This document shows, one piece after another, positions 26,808-35,124 of a stretch of 64,000 nucleotides of DNA (positions within the stretch are counted from its first letter, which is position 1; every line of letters starts with the position of its first letter). Source of the stretch: Leisingera sp. S132 (lineage in GTDB: Bacteria; Pseudomonadota; Alphaproteobacteria; Rhodobacterales; Rhodobacteraceae); NCBI RefSeq assembly GCF_025144465.1, contig NZ_CP083553.1:454501-518500 (forward strand), written 5' to 3'. Under the pieces are notes generated by a model, which was given only the letters and a program-made list of their open reading frames with translations, did not search any database and was not told where the DNA came from. The position numbers and the translations under genes were made by a program.

Positions 26808-27503
26808 TCAGGCGCGGGTAACAACGTTGACGGGAGAGGCGGGCATTGCTTCCTTTGGTGCTGGCAGCATTGCGAGTAAGGACGGAGCGATCATGGATTT
26901 TGCCATTCTGGATGGAAGTTTCTTGTCATGTGATGGCTCAAGGATGTGCGGAATTTCAGCCATCGGAAGAAAGTTTTCAGGCCGTCCTGGAGCAGGGCAA
27001 ACGCCTTGTTTTCCAGGCCTGAACCCGACAGGCGGCATGAAGCACTTCACCCTTCTGGGGGCTGCGGGAGTCACTCAGCAGGGTAATGATGAAGGTCTGT
27101 GCCAGTCGAGCAACTGTCGGTTTGCCACAGACTTCGGCCACGACGTGCAGGGTGAGATCCACCGCCCCGGTCTTGCCGCTGGATGACCAGTCACCAACAT
27201 TGACCGCGCAGACCTTACCCATCGGGGTCAGGGGCTCATCAGTCAGCTGAACTGTTACCGGTTTTGCCAGTAAACCGCACAGCTGCTGCTTTCAAAGACG
27301 CCGGCCTTTGCCAGCGTCAGTGCGCTGCCGCCGACTGCGGCCATCTGAAAAACCATGCGCCGGAGGATCTGCAGGGTTGCCCTGAAATGCTGGTTGCTGC
27401 CGCCGGCGGGCCGTGCGGCCCCCCGGACAGGCGCATGAACGCCAAAGCTGCTCTGTCTCAAGTAGTGCATCATCATATTCTCTGATGACGGAGGAGCGCT
27501 GGT
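26808..27503. other. 696-bp stretch without an intact gene
   Basis: No ORF here has convincing protein character. The half nearest 27480 carries a degraded reading on the minus strand (listed as a pseudogene). The half nearest 26808 holds a long inverted repeat, TTCAGGCC (26976-26983) and GGCCTGAA (27016-27023), with no recognisable gene. It separates two oppositely oriented operons that end here. Confidence 0.6.
26977..27480 (-). pseudogene. Decayed remnant of a GlxA/FtrA-type (DJ-1 domain) AraC regulator
   Basis: Two out-of-frame minus-strand pieces resemble consecutive parts of the DJ-1-like N-terminal domain of GlxA-family AraC regulators. Piece one (27255-27476) contains GGSALTLAKAGVFESSSCAVYWQN, matching the 'CTGAFVLAEAGLLDGRRCTVHWE' type segment. 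Piece two (26977-27222) contains VNVGDWSSSGKTGAVDLTLHVVAEVCG, matching 'TCAGGTAALDLMLHLIAE-G'. The expected sequence between them is shortened, the frame changes, and no AraC helix-turn-helix follows. GlxA proteins often regulate carnitine, betaine or dimethylglycine genes, which fits the neighbour at 27504. The call rests on motif memory. Confidence 0.45.
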
Positions 27504-29951
27504 TCAGGCCTTTACCCGGCTCATCGACGGGTCGTAGAGCGGGCTGAGCCGCACCTTGCAGGGGACGCGTTCGGTGGCGACCTCCAGCTCGTAGTCCCCG
27601 TTCAGGACATAATCGGCATCCACGCCTTCGGGATTGCGGATGTAGCCGTAGCCGATGGACTGCCCGACGGTGTGGCCATAGCCTCCCGATGTCAGCCAGC
27701 CGACGCGTTTGCCGTTGCGGTAAATCGTTTCCCGGCCCAAGAGCACAACGCCGGGATCAGTGGTGAAACAGGCGAGCATCTTCTTGACGCCTTCTGCCTT
27801 CTGCGCTTCGGCGGCAGCGCGGCCCTTGAAGGGGATATCCTTCCTGAGCTTCACTGCCCAGCCAAGCCCGGCTTCGAACGGGGTGTGGTCGGGGCCGATA
27901 TCCGAGCCCCAGGCGCGGTATCCTTTTTCCAAGCGAAGGCTCTCGATTGCACGGTAGCCCGCGTTGATCAGCCCATGCGGCTGTCCGGCCTGCATCAGGG
28001 CAGAGTAGACCGTTTGCGCGTATTCCACTGGCAGGTGCAGTTCCCAGCCCAGCTCACCCACATAGGTCACGCGCAGCGCCTGTACCGGGCAGCCGGCAAT
28101 GCCGATGGTGCGGATGGTGCCGAACTTGAAGCCGTCGTTGGAGACATCGTCACGGGTGACTGCGGAGAGGATGTCGCGCGCCTTCGGCCCCATCAGAGAC
28201 AACACCGCGTTGGAGGAGGTGATGTCGAACAGCTGGCAATTCATGCCGTCGGGAATGTTGCGGCGGATCCAGTCGAAGTCATGGGTGGCATAGCCGGTGC
28301 CGGTGACGATGTAGAACTCGTCATGCGCGACGCGGCCTACGGTCAGGTCACACTCAATGCCGCCTTTGTCGTTCAGCATCTGGGTATAGACCAGCGAGCC
28401 GACCGGCTTGTTCACGTCATTTGCGCAAATCCAGTCCATCGCGGCCAGCGCATCGGGGCCTTTCAGCGCGAATTTGGCGAAGGAGGTCTGATCGAAAAGA
28501 ACCGCCGCCTCGCGCGCGGCCTTGTGCTCGCGGCCCACTGCGTCGAACCAGTTCTGGCGGCCGAAGCTGTAGACGTCTTTGGGCGTCTCGCCCCGGGCGG
28601 CATCGGCAAACCAGTTCGGGCGTTCCCAGCCGAGTTTCTCGCCGAAGCAGGCGCCCTGGCTTTTCAGCGTGTCGTAAAGCGGCGACTTGCGGCAGGGGCG
28701 GCCGCTGTCGTGCTCCTCATGCGGCCAGGCCATGGTGTAATGCTTGCCGTAAGCCTCAACCGTGCGGGTGCGGACCCAGTCGGTGTCGAAATGCGGCCGG
28801 CCGAAGCGGCGGATGTCAGCAGACCAGAGATCAAAAGGCGGTTCGCCGTTCTTCACCCATTCCGCCAGCGCCATGCCGGCGCCACCGCCTGCGGCAATGC
28901 CGAAGGCGTTGAAGCCAGCGCCGACGTAGAAGTTCCGCAGTTCCGGCGCTTCGCCGATGATGAAGTTGCCATCGGGTGTGAAACTCTCCGGCCCGTTGGT
29001 CAGGGTCTTGATACCGGCATGCTCCAAGGCGGGCACACGGCCAAGCGCCAGCTCCATCAACTGCTCGAAATGGTCGAAATTGCTGTCGAGCAGGGTGTAG
29101 TGGAAACCCTGCGGGATGCCGTCCTTGGCCCAGGGGATCGGGTTCGGCTCGTATCCGCCCATCACCAGCCCGCCGACCTCTTCCTTGTAGTAGGTCAGCC
29201 GGTCCGGGTCGCGCAGGGTCGGCAGGTTCGAGGGCACGCCCTCGAACGGTTCCGTCACCATATATTGGTGCTCCATCGGCACCAGTGGCACGTTGACCCC
29301 GAACCGCTTGGCAAAGGTGCGGGTCCACTGGCCGGCGCAGCAGATCACCTTCTCGCATTCGATGCGGCCATGTTCGGTGATCACGGCGCGGATCCTGCCG
29401 CCCTCGATCTCGATATCGGTGACCTTGGTGTCCTCAAAGATCCTGGCGCCAGCCATCCGCGCGCCCTTGGCCAGCGCCTGGGTGATGTCGGAGGGGTTGG
29501 CCTGGCCGTCGGTCGGCATGAATGCGGCGCCGATGACGTCGGAGATATCCATCAGCGGCCACAGATCCTGCGCCTCTTTCGGGGTCAGCAGCTCCATCTC
29601 CAGACCGAAGGAATGCGCGGTGGTGGCCTGGCGCTTAACCTCTGTCCAGCGTTCCTCGTTGCAGGCCAGCCGCAGGCCGCCGTTCATCTTCCAGCCGGTG
29701 CCCAGGCCGGTTTCCGCTTCGATCTTGTTGTAGAGATCGACCGAATAGCCCAGCAGCTGGGTGATATTGGCGTTCGAGCGCAGCTGCCCGACCAGCCCGG
29801 CGGCGTGGAAGGTGGTGCCCGAGGTCAGCTTCTTCCGCTCCAGCAGAACGGTGTCGGTCCAGCCCAGCTTGGCCAGGTGGTAAGCGGTGGAGCAGCCGAT
29901 GATGCCGCCGCCGATGATGACTGCCTTGGCAGTTGAAGGAAGTTCAGTCAT
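27504..29951 (-). CDS. GcvT-fused FAD oxidoreductase, dimethylglycine/sarcosine dehydrogenase type (copy 1)
   Basis: 815 residues. The N-terminal half is a DAO-type flavoprotein with GGGIIGCSTAYHLAKLG at 14-30 and TSGTTFHAAGL, whose histidine (H49) is in the position that carries covalent FAD in mammalian dimethylglycine and sarcosine dehydrogenases. The C-terminal half (from about 430) is a folate-binding aminomethyltransferase (GcvT) domain, with GELGWELHLPVEYA and a final barrel segment. The enzyme should oxidatively remove an N-methyl group and pass the one-carbon unit to tetrahydrofolate. It is the last gene of the betaine-type ABC operon, eight bases after the kinase gene. Confidence 0.9.
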   Translation of the reverse strand: MTELPSTAKAVIIGGGIIGCSTAYHLAKLGWTDTVLLERKKLTSGTTFHAAGLVGQLRSNANITQLLGYSVDLYNKIEAETGLGTGWKMNGGLRLACNEERWTEVKRQATTAHSFGLEMELLTPKEAQDLWPLMDISDVIGAAFMPTDGQANPSDITQALAKGARMAGARIFEDTKVTDIEIEGGRIRAVITEHGRIECEKVICCAGQWTRTFAKRFGVNVPLVPMEHQYMVTEPFEGVPSNLPTLRDPDRLTYYKEEVGGLVMGGYEPNPIPWAKDGIPQGFHYTLLDSNFDHFEQLMELALGRVPALEHAGIKTLTNGPESFTPDGNFIIGEAPELRNFYVGAGFNAFGIAAGGGAGMALAEWVKNGEPPFDLWSADIRRFGRPHFDTDWVRTRTVEAYGKHYTMAWPHEEHDSGRPCRKSPLYDTLKSQGACFGEKLGWERPNWFADAARGETPKDVYSFGRQNWFDAVGREHKAAREAAVLFDQTSFAKFALKGPDALAAMDWICANDVNKPVGSLVYTQMLNDKGGIECDLTVGRVAHDEFYIVTGTGYATHDFDWIRRNIPDGMNCQLFDITSSNAVLSLMGPKARDILSAVTRDDVSNDGFKFGTIRTIGIAGCPVQALRVTYVGELGWELHLPVEYAQTVYSALMQAGQPHGLINAGYRAIESLRLEKGYRAWGSDIGPDHTPFEAGLGWAVKLRKDIPFKGRAAAEAQKAEGVKKMLACFTTDPGVVLLGRETIYRNGKRVGWLTSGGYGHTVGQSIGYGYIRNPEGVDADYVLNGDYELEVATERVPCKVRLSPLYDPSMSRVKA

Positions 29952-29959
29952 GTCAGTCC

Positions 29960-30841
29960 TCAGGTGTTTTGAAAGTCGTCAAGCGCCGCGCGGAAGCGCG
30001 CGAGGTTGGTGGCGGTGTAAGCCGCGTAGTCAAAGTCGATTTCGGAAGTGATCTCGGAGACCATGCTCCACATGGTCTCGCGCAGGAGCGACGCGCATTT
30101 CATGGCGCCGTAGCGGTGCAGCAATCCGTCACTAACAGGAGCCTCGAAGTAGGTTTCCAGCAGCCAGTGCTCCTGCTTCTGCGACAGCCCGTTGTTGGAA
30201 GCGAGCCCGCCGAGGTCGAACAGCGGCGAGTTGAAGCCGGCATAATCGAAGTCGATCAGCCAGAGCCTGCGGCCATCGTCCAGGAAATTGCCGCACAAGA
30301 GGTCGTTGTGCCCGAACACGATGTCGAAAGGGCCTGCCGCCTTCTCCAGGCTGTTGCCGATGCCCGCCAGTTCCAAGGCCAGCGCCGCATACAGGCTGTC
30401 CTTGTCCCGCAGGGTGGCCGCATAATCCCGGATCACATGAAACACCCAGAACACCAGCGCCGGGCCGCGCAGATGCCCGGGCACATCGCGGTGGCAGGAT
30501 TTCACCACTTCCAGTACCCGCGGCAGCATTGCCGGATCGCGCACGTCCGCCTCGGTCAGGGTACGGCTTTCGATGAACTCCAGCACCGTCAGTCCGCCTT
30601 CGGCATGCAGCACCGCAGGCGACAGGCCCGCCTCATGGGCGGCGCGGCTGGCGGCCAGTTCGTTGAAGCGCAGCACCTGATGCAGCGGGATGTCGTCGCC
30701 CGCCCGCACCACGTATTTTCCGGCGCTGTCCTCAACCAGGTAATTCTCGTTGGTGATGCCGCCTTTCAACGGGTCAACGGTGATATCCCCCTGCCAGATG
30801 GGCAGTGCGCGGATTTTGTGAAGCAGGTCGGATTGGCTCAT
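29960..30841 (-). CDS. Choline/ethanolamine kinase-like phosphotransferase (APH/LicA family)
   Basis: 293 residues from ATG 30841, which overlaps the permease stop in an ATGA; the longer upstream reading is inside the permease gene. The protein-kinase-like fold is shown by GGITNENYLVEDSAGKYVVR near the N-terminus, the catalytic FGHNDLLCGNFL (HxDxxxxN) and LWLIDFDYAG (metal-binding DFD). The HNDLLxGN form is typical of choline and ethanolamine kinases. Position in a quaternary-amine transport operon suggests that the imported amino alcohol is phosphorylated. Exact substrate unknown. Confidence 0.85.
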   Translation of the reverse strand: MSQSDLLHKIRALPIWQGDITVDPLKGGITNENYLVEDSAGKYVVRAGDDIPLHQVLRFNELAASRAAHEAGLSPAVLHAEGGLTVLEFIESRTLTEADVRDPAMLPRVLEVVKSCHRDVPGHLRGPALVFWVFHVIRDYAATLRDKDSLYAALALELAGIGNSLEKAAGPFDIVFGHNDLLCGNFLDDGRRLWLIDFDYAGFNSPLFDLGGLASNNGLSQKQEHWLLETYFEAPVSDGLLHRYGAMKCASLLRETMWSMVSEITSEIDFDYAAYTATNLARFRAALDDFQNT

Positions 30842-32838
30842 GTTCTGCTCTCCAGTCCAAAGCGGATGCGGGCACCGCGGGCGCCGGCATTGACCAGCCT
30901 GTCGGCGATGATGGCGATAAAGGCGATGGCAAGCCCGGCGACCAGGCCGCGACCGGTGTCGGCTTTGGTCAGGGCAATATAGACCTCCTGACCCAGGTCC
31001 CGGGTGCCGACCAGCGCGGTGATCACCAGCATCGAGAGCGCGAGCATGATGGTCTGGTTGATGCCCAGCAGGATCTCCGGCAGCGCCATCGGCAGCCGCA
31101 CCAGGCGCAAGAGCTGCCATTTGGTGCAGCCGGATACCAGGCCTGCCTCGATCAGCTCAACGCTGACGCTGCGCATCCCGTGCGCTGCATAACGGACGGC
31201 CGGAGCCAGCGCATAAAGGACAATGGCGATCATCGCGGTGAAGTCGCCAACCCGGAACAGCATCACAACCGGGATCAGGTAGACGAAGCTGGGCAGGGTC
31301 TGCAGGGTGTCGATCAGCAGGTTGATGGCGATGCCCGCGCGGCGGTTCAGCGCTGCCAGAACGCCCAAGGGCACCCCGATCAGCGTGGCGAGGATCACCG
31401 AAGCGCCGCAGAGGTAGACGGTGACCATCGCCTTGGCCCACAAGCCGCTGACGGCAATCAGGGCAGACATCGCACCGCACATGGCGGCCAGCTTCCAGCC
31501 GCCCGCACGCCAGCCCAGCAGCGTCAGCATAGCAATGGCCCAGGGCCAGGGAATGCCCAGAAGGGTTTTCTTGATCGGCAACAGAAACCAGTGGAGGAAG
31601 AACACCTTCACCGACTCGAACACATCGAAATAGTTCACGTTCAGGTATTTGACGGCGTCGTTCCAGAACGCGCCGGTGGTGATGGTCTGGCTTTGCGGGT
31701 AGTCCAGCAGCAGGGGCGAGAAGCGGCCCAGCACCCAGGTGACTGCCAGCAGGCAGAGTACCAGCACCGTGCGCTTGTTCCGGGCGGTCCAGGAACCGGG
31801 AGCGGTGTGGCGGACCTGGCCCATGCGCTCTGCGAAGGCCTGGCTCAGCCGGTCCACCGCAATGGCCAGCACCACGATGGCGATGCCCGCCTCGAAACCT
31901 GCGCCGATATCGAGCCGGCGCAGCGCCGCCAGCACGTCGAACCCAAGCCCGCCCGCGCCGATCATCGAGGCGATGATCACCATGTTGAGCGTCAGCATGA
32001 TCACCTGGTTGACGCCGACCATCAGGCTTTGGCTGGCCGAGGGCACCAGCACCCGCCACATCAGTTGCCGCTGCGTGGTGCCTGCCATCCGCCCGAAGTC
32101 GAGGATTTCCGGGTCGACCGCCTTGAGCGCCAGAATGGTGATGCGGATCATTGGCGGGGTGGCATAGATGATGGTGGCGACCAGCGCCGAAACCGGGCCA
32201 AAGCCGAACATGAACAGGATCGGCACCAGATAGGCGAAGATAGGAATGGTTTGCATCAGGTCCAGAAGGGGAGAGAGGATGCGCTCGCCCAGCGGGTGGC
32301 GGTAGGCCCAGATGCCCGTTAGCAGCCCGCCTCCTGCGCCGATCGGCACCGCGATGAGCACCGAGGCCAGCGTAACCATGGCGCTGTCCCATTGGCCGAA
32401 AACCGCAAGATAGGCGAAACAGGCGCCGACAAGTGCGGCCAGCCCCCAGCTGCGGCAGTAATGCCCCAGCGCGATCACCGCGCCGGTGACGGCAATCCAG
32501 CTGGCGGCAGGCAGCAGAACCTGCGGCTCAGGGCCGGAGCCAAACAGAAACCCTTGCGCCAGAAGGTTCAGTGCCAGTTCATAGGGCTGTTCAATCAGCC
32601 AGGCGATGGTGCGGGTCGCATCGGTGAAGGAAACCGGGCCGATGGCTGCCTCCTCCATCAGCCAGGCCATGGCAGCAGAGATGTATGTGTCGAACGGGAT
32701 ATCCCAGGAAGGCGGAACCTTGACCAGCCAGCGCGCATCCAGCGCCTTGGCCAGGTCGCGCCCGAACCATCCCAGCAGAATGGTGGCCAGCACCAGCCCC
32801 CAGGCTGCGGTGCTCTGGCAGGTCGGGCGCACCCTCAT
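30838..32838 (-). CDS. Betaine-type ABC transporter permease, double-domain (ProW-ProW)
   Basis: 666 residues from ATG 32838, whose ATGA overlaps the ATPase stop. It has two ProW-like permease domains. The first contains LLDLMQTIPIFAYLVP then ALKAVDPEILDFGRMAGTTQRQL (EAA loop). The second contains LIDTLQTLPSFVYLIP then GMRSVSVELIEAGLVSGCTKWQL. E. coli ProW has one such domain and works as a dimer, so this chain probably supplies both halves of the channel. It moves a betaine-like compound into the cytoplasm. Confidence 0.93.
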   Translation of the reverse strand: MRVRPTCQSTAAWGLVLATILLGWFGRDLAKALDARWLVKVPPSWDIPFDTYISAAMAWLMEEAAIGPVSFTDATRTIAWLIEQPYELALNLLAQGFLFGSGPEPQVLLPAASWIAVTGAVIALGHYCRSWGLAALVGACFAYLAVFGQWDSAMVTLASVLIAVPIGAGGGLLTGIWAYRHPLGERILSPLLDLMQTIPIFAYLVPILFMFGFGPVSALVATIIYATPPMIRITILALKAVDPEILDFGRMAGTTQRQLMWRVLVPSASQSLMVGVNQVIMLTLNMVIIASMIGAGGLGFDVLAALRRLDIGAGFEAGIAIVVLAIAVDRLSQAFAERMGQVRHTAPGSWTARNKRTVLVLCLLAVTWVLGRFSPLLLDYPQSQTITTGAFWNDAVKYLNVNYFDVFESVKVFFLHWFLLPIKKTLLGIPWPWAIAMLTLLGWRAGGWKLAAMCGAMSALIAVSGLWAKAMVTVYLCGASVILATLIGVPLGVLAALNRRAGIAINLLIDTLQTLPSFVYLIPVVMLFRVGDFTAMIAIVLYALAPAVRYAAHGMRSVSVELIEAGLVSGCTKWQLLRLVRLPMALPEILLGINQTIMLALSMLVITALVGTRDLGQEVYIALTKADTGRGLVAGLAIAFIAIIADRLVNAGARGARIRFGLESRT

Positions 32839-33854
32839 GCCGCCGTTTCCTTGCCGAACAGCACCCTGGCGACCGCCACCCGGCCAATGCTGCCGACGAT
32901 CCGGCCGGCCGCGTCGCATACCGGACGCGGCGCATCCGCGGCGATAATCTGCTCCGCGACCTCCGACACGCGGGCTGTCGCGGGAACCGGCTCCCCCTCG
33001 CCGCTGCCGGGGGCCATGATGCCGCCAACCGTCAGCACCTTCGAGCGTGGGATGTGGCGGGTGAATTCGGCGACGTAGTCCGTGGCCGGGTTCAGCACCA
33101 GTTCCTCCGGGGTGGCGACCTGAATGATTTCGCCATCCTTCATGATCGCAATGCGGTCTGCGAGACGCACGGCCTCCTCGAAGTCGTGAGTGATGAAAAC
33201 GATGGTTTTGTGCAATCGCGCCTGCAGGCGCAGGAATTCGTCCTGCATTTCGCGGCGGATCAGCGGATCAAGTGCCGAGAAAGGCTCGTCCAGGAACCAC
33301 AGGTCCGGTTCCGTAACCAGCGAGCGGGCGATACCGACGCGCTGCTGCTGGCCGCCCGACAGCTCGCGCGGGTAATAATCCTCGCGGCCTTTCAGCCCCA
33401 CAAGTTCCACGACTTCCCGGGCCTTGGCTTCGGCTTTGGTCCTGGCGGCAGCCTGGACCGTCAGCGGGAACATGACATTCTGCAGAACGGTCAGATGCGG
33501 CAGCAGGGCGAAGTGCTGAAACACCATGCCCATCTTGTGGCGGCGGATTTCGATCAGTTCCTGTTCGCTGGCAGTCAGCAGATCAACGCCGTCAAACAGC
33601 ACTTCGCCGCCAGTCGGTTCGATCAGCCGGGACAGGCAGCGCACCAGGGTGGACTTGCCGGAGCCGGACAGCCCCATGATGATAAAGATCTCGCCTTCCG
33701 CAATGTCGATGCGGGCATCGCGCACCGCGCCGATGATGCCTGCCCGGCGGATGTCCTCGCCGCTGGGTGCCGGGTTGCTGCTGAGGAACTCTCGCGCGTT
33801 GGCGCCGTAAAGTTTCCAGACATTGCGGCAGGATAATTTAGTTTTGGGTGTCAT
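32835..33854 (-). CDS. Betaine-type ABC transporter ATP-binding protein (ProV-like)
   Basis: 339 residues from ATG 33854. The ATPase is of the quaternary amine transporter type: Walker A MGLSGSGKSTLVRCL, signature LSGGQQQRVGIARSL, Walker B LWFLDEPFSALDP and switch histidine FITHDFEEAV. The N-terminal extension (VWKLYGANAREFL) is typical of ProV. After the ATPase domain only a short CBS-like part remains (about 60 residues), shorter than in E. coli ProV. It overlaps the permease gene by 4 bp. Confidence 0.94.
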   Translation of the reverse strand: MTPKTKLSCRNVWKLYGANAREFLSSNPAPSGEDIRRAGIIGAVRDARIDIAEGEIFIIMGLSGSGKSTLVRCLSRLIEPTGGEVLFDGVDLLTASEQELIEIRRHKMGMVFQHFALLPHLTVLQNVMFPLTVQAAARTKAEAKAREVVELVGLKGREDYYPRELSGGQQQRVGIARSLVTEPDLWFLDEPFSALDPLIRREMQDEFLRLQARLHKTIVFITHDFEEAVRLADRIAIMKDGEIIQVATPEELVLNPATDYVAEFTRHIPRSKVLTVGGIMAPGSGEGEPVPATARVSEVAEQIIAADAPRPVCDAAGRIVGSIGRVAVARVLFGKETAA

Positions 33855-33916
33855 CACGCAGCTCCGGGCCCGGCCCGCAGGGGCAGCCGAGGAAAATTGA
33901 CGGGACAGAAGAAAAT

Positions 33917-33950
33917 CCGGAGCCGCCTTAGAGCATAAGGGCAGCCCCGG
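33917..33950 (-). terminator. Intergenic hairpin between binding protein and ATPase genes
   Basis: On the minus strand CCGGGGCTGCC and GGCGGCTCCGG pair in an 11-bp stem with two G-U pairs and a 12-base loop, just after the binding-protein stop (33961). There is no T-tract. It probably gives partial termination or 3'-end protection, so that the binding protein is made in excess over the rest of the transporter. Confidence 0.5.
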
Positions 33951-33960
33951 AAGAGTGAGA

Positions 33961-34908
33961 TCAGTTGCTGATCCAGCCGGACCAGCGGTCCTTGTTCGTA
34001 GCCATCCAGTCAGAGACGACGGTGTCGATATCCACACCTTCCAGATCCGCCTTACCGACCATCGCGCTCATTTCCTCGTTGCTGAGGTTGTAGCCCTGGA
34101 TGATCTCGTAGGCACCCGGCCATTTCTCGGGCAGGCCGGCCCAGGCGGCTTTCCAGATTGGGCCGCGTGGTTTTCCGCAGTCATAGGCCTTGTCCGGGTT
34201 CACCCCAACCGACGGATCGGAGTAGCATTCCGCCGAATAGGCCGGGAACTCGACGAACTCGCCGTCGTATTTGGCCGGCGCCCAGTGGGGCACATAGACC
34301 CACAGCATGATCGGGTCCTGCCGCTGGTAGGCCGATTCCAGCTCGGCAAACAGCGCCGCATCAGTGCCGGCGTGAACCACTTCAAACTCAAGCTCCAGCG
34401 CCTCGACCCGCTCTTCGTCAAAACCGCCCCAGGTCACCGGACCGCCGACATACCGGCCGTAGGGAGAGGTTTCGGCGGTCGCAAATTCTTCGGAGCAGTC
34501 CTTCAGGGCCTGCCAGTCGGGAAGGCCTGGGCAGCGGTCCTTCATATAGGCTGGGTACCACCATTCCTCGATCGCCATCAGGCCGGTTTCGCCTGCGTTG
34601 ATCACCTTGCCGGTGGCGGTGGCTTCATCCAGTGCTTCGCGCCCGGTGGTTTCCCATATCTCCATGGCCAGGTGCAGGTCCCCGGTCTTCAGCCCAGCAA
34701 ATTGCGCGATGTAATCCGCTTGGACGTATTCGACGTTGTACCCTGCCTCCTGCAGGATGCTGCCCATGATCTTGGTGTTGATCAGCTGGCCGGACCAGTC
34801 GTGCAGCGTCAGTCTGATTGGATCAGCGGAGTCTGCCGACCAAGCAGAGGATGCGGTAACGGTGGCCGTCAGCGCCGCGGCTCCCAAAACTTTTAGGTTC
34901 TGTCGCAT
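33961..34908 (-). CDS. Betaine-type ABC transporter substrate-binding protein (ProX/OpuAC family)
   Basis: 315 residues from ATG 34908. A signal peptide (MRQNLKVLGAAALTATVTASSAWSA) precedes the OpuAC-type domain, which starts PIRLTLHDWSGQLINTKIMGSIL. Aromatic residues that form the quaternary-amine cage in this family are plausible in EWWYP, PVTWGGF and YVPHWAPAKYDGEFVEFP. First gene of the minus-strand operon binding protein-ATPase-permease-kinase-dehydrogenase. The ligand could be glycine betaine, choline or a related methylated amine. Confidence 0.9.
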   Translation of the reverse strand: MRQNLKVLGAAALTATVTASSAWSADSADPIRLTLHDWSGQLINTKIMGSILQEAGYNVEYVQADYIAQFAGLKTGDLHLAMEIWETTGREALDEATATGKVINAGETGLMAIEEWWYPAYMKDRCPGLPDWQALKDCSEEFATAETSPYGRYVGGPVTWGGFDEERVEALELEFEVVHAGTDAALFAELESAYQRQDPIMLWVYVPHWAPAKYDGEFVEFPAYSAECYSDPSVGVNPDKAYDCGKPRGPIWKAAWAGLPEKWPGAYEIIQGYNLSNEEMSAMVGKADLEGVDIDTVVSDWMATNKDRWSGWISN

Positions 34909-35124
34909 GTGGATTTCCCTGTTGTGTGGTGTTGTGTGCGATTCTTGGCGTCGCGTAAGGAGAGCGTGCAGTTTTCTTGGCTTTTCGTCAATAAAAACCA
35001 CAGAAAACAACAAGAAGTCGCTTGGTTTGTCTATTTCGACGCTTGAATACAAGACTTCGTGTTGCATTTTGTGGCTTTTTTAAATAGGGCTTAGGCCACG
35101 GCAAGAACAATCCACTGCTAGTAA
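34909..35124. promoter_or_regulatory. AT-rich divergent promoter region, betaine operon / deoR
   Basis: A 216-bp gap, clearly richer in A and T than its surroundings, with no ORF of its own. It must contain the promoter of the betaine-type operon (minus) and of the deoR gene (plus). Short repeated GTTGTGTG elements occur near 34921-34938, and T/A-rich tracts near 34971-35010 could be DeoR binding sites. I cannot define a consensus. Confidence 0.45.

Noticed and set aside
27672-29936. 754-residue plus-strand reading opposite the GcvT-fused dehydrogenase
   Set aside because: Long antisense frames are common in GC-rich DNA. The minus-strand protein has clear FAD and GcvT motifs across its whole length; the plus-strand reading has none.
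30805-32322. 505-residue plus-strand reading opposite the double permease
   Set aside because: Very rich in Gln, His, Asp and Arg, the reverse image of membrane codons; no domain recognised.
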